This document shows positions 8,826-17,820 of a stretch of DNA of 64,000 nucleotides, one piece after another. Source of the stretch: Tautonia sp040717455 (GTDB lineage Bacteria; Planctomycetota; Planctomycetia; Isosphaerales; Isosphaeraceae); assembly GCF_040717455.1 (NCBI RefSeq), contig NZ_JBFEFH010000028.1, forward strand, positions 1 through 64,000. The letters run 5' to 3'. A program made the translations under genes and the position numbers. The notes under the pieces were generated by a model. That model was given only the letters and a program-made list of their open reading frames with translations. It was not told the origin of the DNA and did not search any database. The first letter of the stretch is position 1. Every line of letters begins with the position of its first letter.

Positions 8826-11687
8826 ATGACCGACCCGCCGACCCTCCTGCTGCCGATCAAACTGAGGCGCCGACCGGAGGCGATGCCGGCCGAGGCGGTC
8901 CTGCTGCCGTCGGGCGATGACGCCGGGGGGGCGACGGCGACGGCGACGGCGCTGGCCGTGATGGCGACCCTGGAACGCGAACGGCCGGGGTCGGCCCGGG
9001 TCTTCCCGGTCGCCGCCGGCTTGCTGGTCGCGGCCGGGTCGCCCGGAGAGATCGGGGCGATCGTGCCCGGGGCGATCCGATTGCGGAGGCAAGGGCAGGC
9101 GCTCTACCTGCCGGTCGACGCCGAGCCGATCCCGGCCTTGCTCGACGACGAGGTGCGGGGGATGACCCGGGACGTCGGCCTCGTCCTCTTGCCGGGGGGG
9201 CTTGCCCTGGAGTTCGACCCGGCCCGGCCGCTCGGCATGCCCGACCTGGTGACGGTCGACCGCCGGGGATCGGCCGAGGCCTGGGGGCCGCTCCCCGAGG
9301 GGCCTGCACAGCAGGCCGACCGCCTGGTCGAGGTGACGTTCGAGCCGAGCGACGGGGGCGGGCAGGGCGGGGGGGGCGAGCCGCCCCTCGGCCCCGACGA
9401 GGACGACGGCCTCGCCGGGGCCCCGGCGGGTCCCGAGGGGGCCGGCGTGCCCCGCCGGCTGCTCGGCGGGGCGGCGCTCGGGGCCGGCCGGGGATTGATC
9501 CGGCTGGGCCGGGCCCTCGGGTCGCAAGGCCTGGCGGGCCTGGGGGCGAGGTGGGCCGCGTCGGCCCTCCGGATGGCCCCGAGGCTGGGCGAGTCGGTCT
9601 TCGGCAAGCAGGAGATGGCCCTGCGCGATCTGCTCCGCGAGTTCCGCGAGGGGGACGTCGAGCGGGCCCTCCGACGCGCCTTGCCGATCGGCAAGGGGAC
9701 CGAACGCGGGGCCTCGATCGCCGGGTCGGCCCGCCTGCCGGACCGGGAGCCCCGCTACTCGCTGGCCGAGATCCTCGGCGGGGCCTTTTCGGGAAAAGGG
9801 GGCGACGGGTCGAGTGTCTGGTTCGGGGGGATGGACGTCCAGCAGGAGCTGATCCGGGAGTATCACCGGGCCGCGCAGGATGCCGCGCGCCGGGGCGATT
9901 TCCGGAGGGCCGCGTTCATCTATGCGAAGCTCTTGCAGGATGACCGCCTGGCCGCCAACGCCCTGCTCCAAGGGGGGCTGGCGCGGGACGCGGCCTGGAT
10001 CTTCCTGGAAAAGCTGGGGGACCGGGCGGCGGCGGCCCGGGCGTTCGAGTCGGCCGGCGAGTTCGACCGCGCGATCGACCTGTACCGGTCGATCGACGAG
10101 TTCGAACGCCTGGGAGATCTGCTTGCCCGCCTCGGCGAGCCCGAGGAGGCGGTCGCGGCGTATGTCCGGGCCGCCGACCGGATCGTCGAGCAGGAGGGGG
10201 ACCACTTGAAGGCCGGCCTGCTGCTCCGGTCTCGGGCCGATCGGCCCGACCTGGCGTCGGCCCGATTCGAGGCCGGCTGGGGGGCCAGGCCCGGGCCGAA
10301 CGCGATCGGCTGCGCCCTGGAGCTGGCGAGGGCGCTGGCCGGTTCGGGCGACGGGCTCCGGCTCCGATCGCTGGTCGACGAGGCCGATGCGCTGTTCGCC
10401 CCCCCCGGCCTGGAGCCCGACGCGTCCCGCTTCTACAACGAGCTGGCCGCCCTGGCCGACCAGGCGACGCTGGCCCCCTGGCGAGACGCCTTGCGCGACC
10501 GGGCCTTGATGGGCCTGGCCGGCAAGCTCCGGCAGCGGGCCGAGGCCGAAGGGGGCGGGATGGCGGGGGTCGCCTCGACCGTCTTCGGCCCGGCCCGGCA
10601 GTGGTCGGCCGACCTGATCCGGGACGCCGAGTACGCCGTCCGATCGCGCCAGGCACGCCGATCGGAGGCCGAGCGTCCCCGGCCGGGCCACACGTTCCGG
10701 GTCGCCGACGGCCCCTTGACGAGCACCGCCGTGGCGCACGGGGCGGGCCTGGCCTTCGTCGGCAATGCCGGGGGAGAGGTGGTGCAGCTCGACCTGGCGA
10801 CCGGGCAGGCCGCCCGGGTCGGGCGGTACGCGATGCCGGTCGCCTCGCTGGCCGTCGACGGTTCGGGGAAATTGCTGGTCGTGCTCTGGCACGACCGCGA
10901 CGCGAACCGGACGGTGCTCGCCTCCTATTCGAGGCGGCCGGACGGCTCGTACGCGATGATCGAGGGGCGCACGGAGACGTGCCGGTCTTCGGAGCACCCG
11001 CCGTTCCTCGTGCCGGCGGCCTGCGACACGATCGGTTCGGTCGGCTTCTGGGACGGCCGGCGCTATGTGCTCTTGCGGGGTGCGTCGTTGACCCCCTGGG
11101 CCGAGATCCCCCGCGATGCCGGGCCCATCGGCGGCGACGGGGGCGGCCCCCCCGGCTCGGCCCTGCTCCTGCCGCCGATCGACGGGCCGGACGACGCGAC
11201 GACCCTGCTGGAACTCGGCCCGGCCGACTCCTGGCCTTTGCTGGCGACCGAGATCGGGCCGATCGACCGCCTGGCGATCCCCTGGGCCCCCGGGCCCTCG
11301 GTGGCCTCGGCCTCGGCCTTGCGGGGGCCGGCCCGAGTGTCCTGGCTGGGCGCCGGGCGCCGATTGATGGGGGTGATGGGCGTCTCAGCGAATGGCCAAT
11401 TTCATCAGACGGTGATAATGCTTGAAGGGCTGGAGTCGACCACCTGGTCGAGCCCCTTCGACAACCTCTTCCGTGTGGCCGAGCTCACCCCCTCGGGCCT
11501 GATGGCGGCGGTCGGCGATGCCGGCGTGACCTGGTTCCGACTGCGGGAAGGGCAGCCCGTGCGGCTGTCCTCGACCCCCCTGACCCTTGCCCCCGCGCTG
11601 GCCGCGGCATCGAGCCGCCGGACGAACGACCTGGTCGTGATCCTCGCCGACGGCCGGGCCGAGCGCGTGGCCTTGCCATCGCCCTGA
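8826..11687 (+). CDS. Large helical-repeat plus beta-propeller protein of the ternary system (bpX6-like)
   Basis: A 953-residue protein ending the cluster. Residues 1-185 form a beta-rich domain (TLLLPIKLRRRP start, VFPVAAGLLVAAG, LYLPVDAEPIPALLDDEVRG). A disordered Gly/Pro/acidic linker follows to about 225. A TPR/SEL-like helical array then covers about 270-600 (ELIREYHRAAQDAARRGDFR; AARAFESAGEFDRAIDLYRS; LGDLLARLGEPEEAVAAYVRA). The rest is a WD/Kelch-like propeller whose blades read for example GLAFVGNAGGEVVQLDLATG. This architecture resembles the component called bpX6 in MoxR-vWA-beta-propeller systems. The start is ATG 8826, immediately after the GCGA repeat. No effector nuclease, protease or toxin domain was seen. 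Confidence 0.72.
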   Translation: MTDPPTLLLPIKLRRRPEAMPAEAVLLPSGDDAGGATATATALAVMATLERERPGSARVFPVAAGLLVAAGSPGEIGAIVPGAIRLRRQGQALYLPVDAEPIPALLDDEVRGMTRDVGLVLLPGGLALEFDPARPLGMPDLVTVDRRGSAEAWGPLPEGPAQQADRLVEVTFEPSDGGGQGGGGEPPLGPDEDDGLAGAPAGPEGAGVPRRLLGGAALGAGRGLIRLGRALGSQGLAGLGARWAASALRMAPRLGESVFGKQEMALRDLLREFREGDVERALRRALPIGKGTERGASIAGSARLPDREPRYSLAEILGGAFSGKGGDGSSVWFGGMDVQQELIREYHRAAQDAARRGDFRRAAFIYAKLLQDDRLAANALLQGGLARDAAWIFLEKLGDRAAAARAFESAGEFDRAIDLYRSIDEFERLGDLLARLGEPEEAVAAYVRAADRIVEQEGDHLKAGLLLRSRADRPDLASARFEAGWGARPGPNAIGCALELARALAGSGDGLRLRSLVDEADALFAPPGLEPDASRFYNELAALADQATLAPWRDALRDRALMGLAGKLRQRAEAEGGGMAGVASTVFGPARQWSADLIRDAEYAVRSRQARRSEAERPRPGHTFRVADGPLTSTAVAHGAGLAFVGNAGGEVVQLDLATGQAARVGRYAMPVASLAVDGSGKLLVVLWHDRDANRTVLASYSRRPDGSYAMIEGRTETCRSSEHPPFLVPAACDTIGSVGFWDGRRYVLLRGASLTPWAEIPRDAGPIGGDGGGPPGSALLLPPIDGPDDATTLLELGPADSWPLLATEIGPIDRLAIPWAPGPSVASASALRGPARVSWLGAGRRLMGVMGVSANGQFHQTVIMLEGLESTTWSSPFDNLFRVAELTPSGLMAAVGDAGVTWFRLREGQPVRLSSTPLTLAPALAAASSRRTNDLVVILADGRAERVALPSP

Positions 11688-11937
11688 CGCGGCGCCGAGG
11701 CGGCTCAGGGCCGAAACGTCGCCGATTTTTCCGGGGATCGTGGCGGATTTCCGCTGGCGATTCCGAAGTCCATTTGAGATATCTCGATTCGGAGGGAATC
11801 TCGATCCGGAGTGGCGGACGTCGATCGCGGCCATGATGGGTCAATCGCGTGATGGCATCAGTGATGTTCCCTCGGTGCCTTGCATGCGTTCCCCCCCACC
11901 TCTCCCTTTGAGTTGAACAAGAAAAGGACTGTGGACG

Positions 11938-13611
11938 ATGACTTTCGCGAACAGGCGAGGGAAATTCCGAGGCGCGATGCTGCTGGCGATCGTGGTGCTT
12001 GCCCCGTCGATGCCCGAGGCGAGGGCGGACGGAGGGCCGGACCGGGAGCCGTTGATCGAAGGGATCGGGGCGTACTCGCGGCCGGTGAGCACCGAGTCTC
12101 CCGAGGCGCAGCGCTATTTCGATCAGGGGTTGAACCTGCTCTTCGCCTTCAACCTGGAAGAGGCCGCGCGGTCGTTCCGCCAGGCGGCCGAGCTGGACCC
12201 GTCGTGCGCGATGGCCTGGTGGGGCCTGGCATACGCGCAGGGGCCTCACATCAACCTGCCGGTCGTCGATGCCGAGAAGGCGAACGTCGCCTTCGAGGCC
12301 ATCGAGCGGGCCCGGGCGCCGGAGAGCCGCGCCAGCGCCCTTGAGCGTGCCCTGATCGACGCCCTGGCCGAGCGCTGCGTGCCCGATCCGCCCGAGGACC
12401 GCCTGCCCCTCGATCGGGCCTACGCCGAGGCGATGCGAGCACTCCGCGAGCGCCACCCGGACGACCCGGACCTCGGGCCGTTGCTGGCCGAGAGCCTCAT
12501 GAACCTCCACCCGTGGGACCTCTACACCCAGCAAGGCGAGCCGAAGGAGGGGACCGAGGAGATCGTGGCCCTGATCGAGGAATCGCTGGCGTCGCACCCC
12601 GATCACCCTTTGGCCAATCACCTGTATATTCATGCGATTGAAGCCTCGACCCGACCCGAACGGGCGATTGCGGCGGCCGATCGGCTCCGGGGGCTCCAGC
12701 CGGGGCTCTCGCACAACGTGCACATGCCGTCTCATATCGATGTGCGCGTCGGCAACTGGGCGAAGGCCGAGGAGTCGAACCGCAAGGCGATCGAGGCCGA
12801 CCGCACGTTCCTGGCCTTCCGGCCCGATCCGGGGTTCTATGGGCTGTATATTGCCCATAATTATCACATGCTCGCCTATGCGGCCATGATGCGCGGCAAG
12901 AGCCGGGTGGCGATCGACGCCATCGACGAGATGATGACCCTGATGCCGGAAGCCTGGGCGATCGAGCACGCGAGCATCGCCGACGGCTACCTGGCCATGC
13001 CGCTCGAAGTCCGGATGCGGTTCGGCCGCTGGGAGGAGATCCTGGAGGCCCCCGAGCCGGACTCGGCCTTCCCGATCGCCCGGGCCCTGCGGCATTACGC
13101 CCGGGCCGTCTCGCTGGCGGCGCTCGACCGGGTCGAGGAGGCGAAGGCCGAGCAGGCGTTGTTCCTCCTGGCCCGCGACAGTGTTCCCGAAGGGGCCACC
13201 TTCGGCAACAACGCCGCCGCCGACCTGCTCGCCGTGGGAGAGCAGTTGATGCGGGGCGAGATCCTCTACCGGGACGGCCGCGAGGACGAGGCGTTCGAGG
13301 CCCTCCGCGAGGGGGCCCGCCTCCAGGACCTCCTGCGCTACTCCGAGCCTCCCGACTGGATCCAGCCGGTCCGGCACGCCCTGGCCGCCGCCTTGCTCCA
13401 GTCGGGCCGTTTCGCCGAGGCCGAGCAGGTCTGCCGGGACGACCTGACGCAGCACCCGCACAACGGCTGGGCCCTCTTCGGCCTGATGCAGGCCCTCGAA
13501 TTCCAGGGGAAGGACGACGAGGCCAGGAAGGTAAGCGATCAGTGGGAAACCGCCTGGGAGGAGGCGGATGTGGTGCTTTCCTCCTGCTGCTTCTGCCAGC
13601 CGGGGTTCTGA
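11938..13611 (+). CDS. Secreted tetratricopeptide-repeat protein
   Basis: A 557-residue protein with a basic N-terminus and a hydrophobic core (AMLLAIVVLAPSM, residues 13-25), a plausible signal peptide ending near ARA. It then has TPR-like repeats: AQRYFDQGLNLLFAFNLEEA near residue 57, ELDPSCAMAWWGLAYAQG near 86, and further pairs at the C-terminal end (LLQSGRFAEAEQVCRDDL; PHNGWALFGLMQALEFQ). Proteins of this design are common in planctomycetes and proteobacteria as TPR scaffolds in the envelope. The last residues, SSCCFCQPGF, hold three cysteines. AAAAGGA precedes the ATG. It is followed by a strong terminator and appears to be transcribed alone. Confidence 0.82.
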   Translation: MTFANRRGKFRGAMLLAIVVLAPSMPEARADGGPDREPLIEGIGAYSRPVSTESPEAQRYFDQGLNLLFAFNLEEAARSFRQAAELDPSCAMAWWGLAYAQGPHINLPVVDAEKANVAFEAIERARAPESRASALERALIDALAERCVPDPPEDRLPLDRAYAEAMRALRERHPDDPDLGPLLAESLMNLHPWDLYTQQGEPKEGTEEIVALIEESLASHPDHPLANHLYIHAIEASTRPERAIAAADRLRGLQPGLSHNVHMPSHIDVRVGNWAKAEESNRKAIEADRTFLAFRPDPGFYGLYIAHNYHMLAYAAMMRGKSRVAIDAIDEMMTLMPEAWAIEHASIADGYLAMPLEVRMRFGRWEEILEAPEPDSAFPIARALRHYARAVSLAALDRVEEAKAEQALFLLARDSVPEGATFGNNAAADLLAVGEQLMRGEILYRDGREDEAFEALREGARLQDLLRYSEPPDWIQPVRHALAAALLQSGRFAEAEQVCRDDLTQHPHNGWALFGLMQALEFQGKDDEARKVSDQWETAWEEADVVLSSCCFCQPGF

Positions 13612-13760
13612 ATTGCCAGCAGGCCGGCCGTCCCCGAATTCGGGAAAGGACCGGCCGTGTCAGGTAATCCCGGAGACCTTGAGATGGGAGAGGGTAAACG
13701 CGGCCGAGACGCATTCAGTTAGACTTGCATGATTCGAGGCAATTGGTCGCGATTTCGAGA

Positions 13761-13803
13761 GGCCCTTGCCCTGCGAGAATCGCAGGGCAAGGGCCTTTTT
13801 TTT
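13761..13803 (+). terminator. Strong intrinsic terminator
   Basis: A perfect 15-bp GC-rich stem (13761-13775 with 13781-13795) with a 5-base loop is followed directly by eight T residues (13796-13803). It lies about 150 bp after the stop of the TPR gene on the plus strand. It is the only textbook Rho-independent terminator noticed in the window. The distance leaves room for a long 3' UTR or a small transcript ending here. Confidence 0.9.
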
Positions 13804-14581
13804 GCGTTCGTGTTCGCAAGTGATGGGTCGTTCGCGTACTGCCGTTGAGTCTCCAGACCCTCCGAGCCGTCGACACAAAGGACCTGGCGGCGATCCATCG
13901 AAAATTCCGGCATTCCTGGAATGAGGAATGGACTGACTCGTTCCGACGCTTTAGGATTGGCCCTCGTCGTTCGAGGCCGTCGGCCCGCTCCGCGTGCCGA
14001 GGCCGGTGTCGATCTCGATCGCACGCTCAAGCTCAATTTTCTACTCCAACTCCGAGGCAAGCCCGGGTCAAGCGCCCTGGAGACTGGGCATCGGCTCGAT
14101 CGACACGGAAGATTCCGAGCAGACGTGTTGCACGCGCGATCGCACGACGTGCAGCAAGATCAGGAGATCAGCGGATTCCACAACTCCTGTTCCGGGAGCC
14201 GCCGCCATGAAACTCCGAATCGGTTTCGTGATGCCGACACCGCATCGTCGCCTCGGCCGCCGATCCCCAACGACTCGGCCGGCCGGCCTGTCCCCGAACC
14301 GCCCGAGCCGATGGCTCGACGCTCTGTGCGCGTGTCTGAATTCGAGAGAGCATGAGCGTGTCTTTCATGCCTCAAGGGTGTGTGCGGGTGTGATGTAGTC
14401 GCGTGAGAGCAGGAACGATCGAACTCCGCGTTGGTGCGTGTGTGTTCGTGTGACGACATCATTGCAGCCCTTTCCCGCTCGTCGGCGAGGAGAGGGGTTC
14501 GACGGACGGGATGGGGCGGCCGGGAACCCTGACGGGGACCTCGCCCCGACTGACGGATCGCGTTTCGGGACGCAACGCAAG

Positions 14582-14611
14582 GGATCGGACCGGATCGGAC
14601 CGGATCGGACC
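14582..14611. repeat. Three tandem copies of GGATCGGACC
   Basis: Three exact 10-base copies lie about 150 bp upstream of the WD40-protein gene. They are followed by related CGGAACGGAACG- and CGATCGGATCGG-like sequence. They could be binding sites in the promoter region or simple-sequence drift; a related CGATC run lies upstream of the gene at 35232. Confidence 0.8.
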
Positions 14612-14757
14612 GAAACGGAACGGAACGCGATCGGATCGGCCGGAGTTCTCGACCGAGCAGGGGATGGGCGAGGCTTTGGTTCCATCAGGCCGACGCCCCT
14701 CGCCGATCGAGCAAGCCGGAAATCCCGCCTTTCGACCAAACAGGGAGGCGATTTGCC

Positions 14758-15834
14758 ATGATCCATTCTGGTGCTCGGCCCGGCTTCGGCCCAGAGAAGC
14801 ACCCCACCAGGCAGTTTTCAACCGTCTCGAAGCGAAGGGTCCACACCCTGACCCCCGGTTGGTTCGCCATGGTGGTGGGGGTCATTGCGGTGGTCATCGG
14901 CTTCGAAGATCCGATCGATCGACGGGCAGGTGAAGACTCACTCCGATTGAGCATGGGACAATCCAACCTCCCGATCCTCAGGGTCGCGTTCACGCCGGAC
15001 GATTCCCGGGTCGCCACGCTGGAGGGGAACAGCCGCCTGGCGTTCTGGGAGGCCAAGGACGGCGGGCCCTGGATCACCCTGGGGGAGGACGGCCGTTCCA
15101 TCCAGAGCTTTGCATTCGATCCTGAGAGCAACCTCGTCGCCGTGGGCGGACTCGACGGCTCGATCCGGTTGACGGATGTGAGGACGGGCGAGGGTCGAGG
15201 GTGTCTCTGCCCGGATCAGACTTCGGTCCGGGCCCTGGCGTTCTCGCCCGACGGCGGCCGGATGGCCTCGGGGCATGCCAACGGCCACCTCAGGATCTGG
15301 GAGGTGGACACCGGGGCGATGCTGTTCGATCGGATGGCATCGGAGACGCCGGTGATTGCGCTGAACTTCTCGCCCGACGGCGGCTCGGTCGCGTCGACAA
15401 ATTCGGATGGACTTGTCTCCGTTTGGGAGTCCGAGACCGGCCTCGAGCGGGCCTCGGTCCTGACCGAGCCGGGCCTTCTCAGACCCCTGGTGTTCTCGGC
15501 CGACGGCCAGACACTCTGGTGGATTACGAAGTTCGGCAGGAGAATCCTGAGGTGGGACCTGGGTTCCGGAGGTGATCTGCAATCCGTCTCGTGCAACGCG
15601 GAGGAACTGCTTCTCTTGCCTCACGGACGGTCGTTGCTGGCCCTGATTGATCGGGAGCGGGTCTGGCAGCTCGACGCCGAAACCCTGCGCGTCGAGCGCC
15701 GCTACCGGTTCCCCGGCCGCGGCCTCTCCTCGATCGCGCTTTCGAGAGACGGGACGCGCATCGCCCTGGGAGGCCTGGAGGCGGTCGAGGTCGCAACCCT
15801 CGCCCACTTCGAGGTCCCGACGGCCGCACAATAA
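14758..15834 (+). CDS. Membrane-anchored WD40-repeat protein
   Basis: A 358-residue protein. A single hydrophobic segment at about residues 34-50 (GWFAMVVGVIAVVIGF) serves as an anchor or uncleaved signal. It is followed by about six WD40 blades, seen as repeated ALAFSPDGGRMASG, ALNFSPDGGSVAST and SIALSRDGTRIALGG strands with closing LRIWEVDTG/VSVWESETG motifs. WD40 propellers are protein-interaction platforms; planctomycetes often place them outside the cytoplasm or next to kinase domains, but no kinase is present here. CAGGGAGG lies just before the ATG. The binding partner is unknown. Confidence 0.85.
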   Translation: MIHSGARPGFGPEKHPTRQFSTVSKRRVHTLTPGWFAMVVGVIAVVIGFEDPIDRRAGEDSLRLSMGQSNLPILRVAFTPDDSRVATLEGNSRLAFWEAKDGGPWITLGEDGRSIQSFAFDPESNLVAVGGLDGSIRLTDVRTGEGRGCLCPDQTSVRALAFSPDGGRMASGHANGHLRIWEVDTGAMLFDRMASETPVIALNFSPDGGSVASTNSDGLVSVWESETGLERASVLTEPGLLRPLVFSADGQTLWWITKFGRRILRWDLGSGGDLQSVSCNAEELLLLPHGRSLLALIDRERVWQLDAETLRVERRYRFPGRGLSSIALSRDGTRIALGGLEAVEVATLAHFEVPTAAQ

Positions 15835-16136
15835 AGGCGGATGGCGTCGCTTGTCGTCAACATCCGGCCGGCCGGCCGATCCGGCCCGATCCACCAGATT
15901 CCCGTTGATGCCAGCACCTTGTTATCCTCGGAACGGTCCATTGGGGACCAATAGACGGATTGGCCGATTCGCGACCGTGGATGGCTCGTGTCGGGCGACG
16001 ATCGGTCGCGGGGTCAATCGTTTCGCTCGTTTGTTCTTTGAATCGCGGCGACGCGGCCGTCGGCTCATCTTCGAGCCCTCGGGCCGATCGCGCCGTCTTG
16101 CTCCGTCAGGTCATGCAGATTCAGGGGAGTTCGACC
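15835..16136. other. Intergenic region
   Basis: Nothing recognisable was seen in this 302-bp stretch. The plus frame that enters from 15960 lacks family features before the signal peptide that starts at 16137. It likely contains the promoter of that small gene. Confidence 0.4.
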
Positions 16137-16682
16137 ATGCGATTGATTCGTCGAAGGGTTGCTGCGGCTGTGCTTTCTCTGGCCGGATTGCTGCTCGTGC
16201 TTGTTGCCGGGGCCGTGCCGGCCCGGGCCCAGGTGGTCCCGTTCCGGATGACCGGAGCGGGGGTGGCCGATTTCATCCCCCTGGTGCCGGGGCAGGCGTC
16301 GCCGCACGACGCGGTCGGCACGGCCACCTACCTGGGGCGCTACCGGGCCGAGGGCCTCGTCCGGCTCGACGGGTTCACCGGCCCGACGACCGGCTCGTTC
16401 TCGAGCGCCGAGCCGGTGGCCTTCACCGCGGCCAACGGCGACGTGTTCCTCGTGGACTATCAGGGGCAGGTGGAGCTGCTGTCCGTGGGAGACGGCCTGT
16501 TCATCACCGTCTGGTTCGCGGAATTCACCCCCACCTCGGGCAGCACGGGGCGGTTCGCGCAGGTGGTCGACGGCAGCTTCTTCATGACCGCGATCACCGC
16601 CCCGTTCTCGCTCGAATCCCCGGTCATGGTCGATTACTCCTGGTCCGGCTCGGGCTGGATTGAGTTCGATCGGGGCCGATGA
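16137..16682 (+). CDS. Small secreted protein of unknown function
   Basis: A 181-residue protein with a clear signal peptide: MRLIRRRVAAA, then a Leu/Val-rich core and cleavage near ARAQ at about residue 31. The mature part is beta-rich and small, with no Cys and no catalytic motif noticed (VGTATYLGRYRAEGLVRLDG near residue 66; VELLSVGDGLFITVWFAEF near 113). It resembles the many planctomycete secreted proteins that describe a single beta-sandwich of unknown role. The start at 16137 is preferred over in-frame sites further upstream because it gives the signal peptide. I do not recognise a named family. Confidence 0.7.
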   Translation: MRLIRRRVAAAVLSLAGLLLVLVAGAVPARAQVVPFRMTGAGVADFIPLVPGQASPHDAVGTATYLGRYRAEGLVRLDGFTGPTTGSFSSAEPVAFTAANGDVFLVDYQGQVELLSVGDGLFITVWFAEFTPTSGSTGRFAQVVDGSFFMTAITAPFSLESPVMVDYSWSGSGWIEFDRGR

Positions 16683-17000
16683 GCCGATCCGGCCGACCCA
16701 GACCATTCCATCCCGTGTCGTGTCGTGTCGGCCGATTGACCGGCGAAAGGGGGCAACGGGTCGGGAGCCTTGAGCCTCGCTCAAACGTCCCGATCCGTGC
16801 TTGCAATGGCGCCGCGTCGGCGGGTGAACTGCTTCGAGGAGCGTCCTGTTTTCCCTGCCGTCGCCGCACGATCGGTGGTTTCCTCCGCCTCTTCCGCGCA
16901 TCATTGAACGCCCGGGGAGCTTGCCCCGGAGATCGAGGACCGGGGACGAGGTCGAGACGTGCCGGCCGATCGTTTTCTGTTTCGGGAGCATCGACGCGGG
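16683..17000. other. Intergenic region
   Basis: No gene is supported. There is a short GTGTC-type tandem run near 16714-16730. A GTG at 16959, in frame with the DsbB-like gene, is an alternative start that would add 14 residues. Confidence 0.4.
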
Positions 17001-17567
17001 ATGAAGGCCAATTTCTGGACAAGGCTGGCGCTGGCCGTTGCCTCGGCGATGCTTGCCGGCTCGCTCTTCCTGAGCATCGGGATGGGGCTCAAGGCGTGCC
17101 CGCTCTGCCTTTACGAGCGGACGTTCGTCATGGGCGTTGTAGGCCTGCTCGTGATGGGGATGGCGGTGCTCCCGGTGCCGCGTCCCGGTTCGCTGGCCCC
17201 GCTGGCCCTGCCGATGGCGGTGGCGGGCCTCTCGCTGGCCGGGTTTCACGTTTACCTCGACCGCTCGGGGGTGCTCGATTGCCCGGCGGGGATCCTGGGC
17301 ATCGGCCACGCCCCCGACCAGAGCCTCGCCGGCTATCTCCTGCTGACGACGGCGCTCGTCCTTGGCGTCTTCGCCGCCGGGCGGGCCGAGACCGGAGGGG
17401 GGGGCTCCTGGGCGGTCGTGTTCGGCGGGGTCGTGCTCGGCGGGTTGCTTGCCTTCGCCTGCATCAAGAGCGCCCCTCCCTTGCCGCCCCCGAATCCGAC
17501 ATACGGCCCCTCGGGCGAGCGCATCCTCTCGGGCTGCGAGCCCGCGGTGCCCGAGGAGGGCCCCTGA
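17001..17567 (+). CDS. DsbB-like disulfide bond formation protein
   Basis: A 188-residue inner-membrane protein with four hydrophobic segments (about residues 10-28, 39-57, 65-84, 105-122) and a further one near 130-150. The CPLCLYER motif near residue 33 is the quinone-side CxxC of DsbB, the enzyme that reoxidises DsbA-type oxidases and passes electrons to quinone. Further cysteines are LDCPAG near 93, FACIKS near 152 and SGCEP near 180, which could form the second redox pair, though the spacing differs from Escherichia coli DsbB. ATG 17001 is preferred; GTG 16959 is possible. No DsbA homologue is adjacent. Membership in the DsbB/VKOR-like redox class is well supported. Confidence 0.85.
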   Translation: MKANFWTRLALAVASAMLAGSLFLSIGMGLKACPLCLYERTFVMGVVGLLVMGMAVLPVPRPGSLAPLALPMAVAGLSLAGFHVYLDRSGVLDCPAGILGIGHAPDQSLAGYLLLTTALVLGVFAAGRAETGGGGSWAVVFGGVVLGGLLAFACIKSAPPLPPPNPTYGPSGERILSGCEPAVPEEGP

Positions 17568-17820
17568 AGCCGATCAAGACGAAGGCCCCGCCATGGGCCT
17601 CGGAGCCAAGGCGTCGATCGCCCCGAGTGTCCCGGTCCTGCGAGTCCTGGGGCGAACGGCACAGGATCGGCCTGCTCCGATGGCTCTCCTGGCCGCCTTT
17701 GGTTTGCGGGGTTGATCGCGAAAAACGCGGCAACCTCTTGTCAGCCCGGGATGATGTTGTTGAATTAAGCCTTGAATGCCTTGATATGCGGGTGTGATCT
17801 TGAACATTAGGGAGCGAAGG

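Larger units (their letters stand above)
13612..14757. other. 1.1-kb gene-poor region
   Basis: No gene could be supported. The longest frames (about 13845-14400 on the plus strand) give Arg/Ser/Pro-rich sequence without family resemblance or convincing ribosome-binding sites. The region holds an intrinsic terminator (13761-13803), a GT-rich stretch (about 14330-14460) and three tandem copies of a 10-base unit (14582-14611). Base composition is less GC-rich than the flanking genes. A decayed gene or a small RNA cannot be excluded. Confidence 0.45.

Noticed and set aside
8226..10997. 923-residue minus-strand frame
   Set aside because: Shadow of the helical-repeat/propeller gene; composition-driven, with no domain.
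13921..14355. Candidate 144-residue gene in the 13.6-14.8 kb gap
   Set aside because: Arg/Ser/Pro-rich, no ribosome-binding site, and overlapped by equally open frames.
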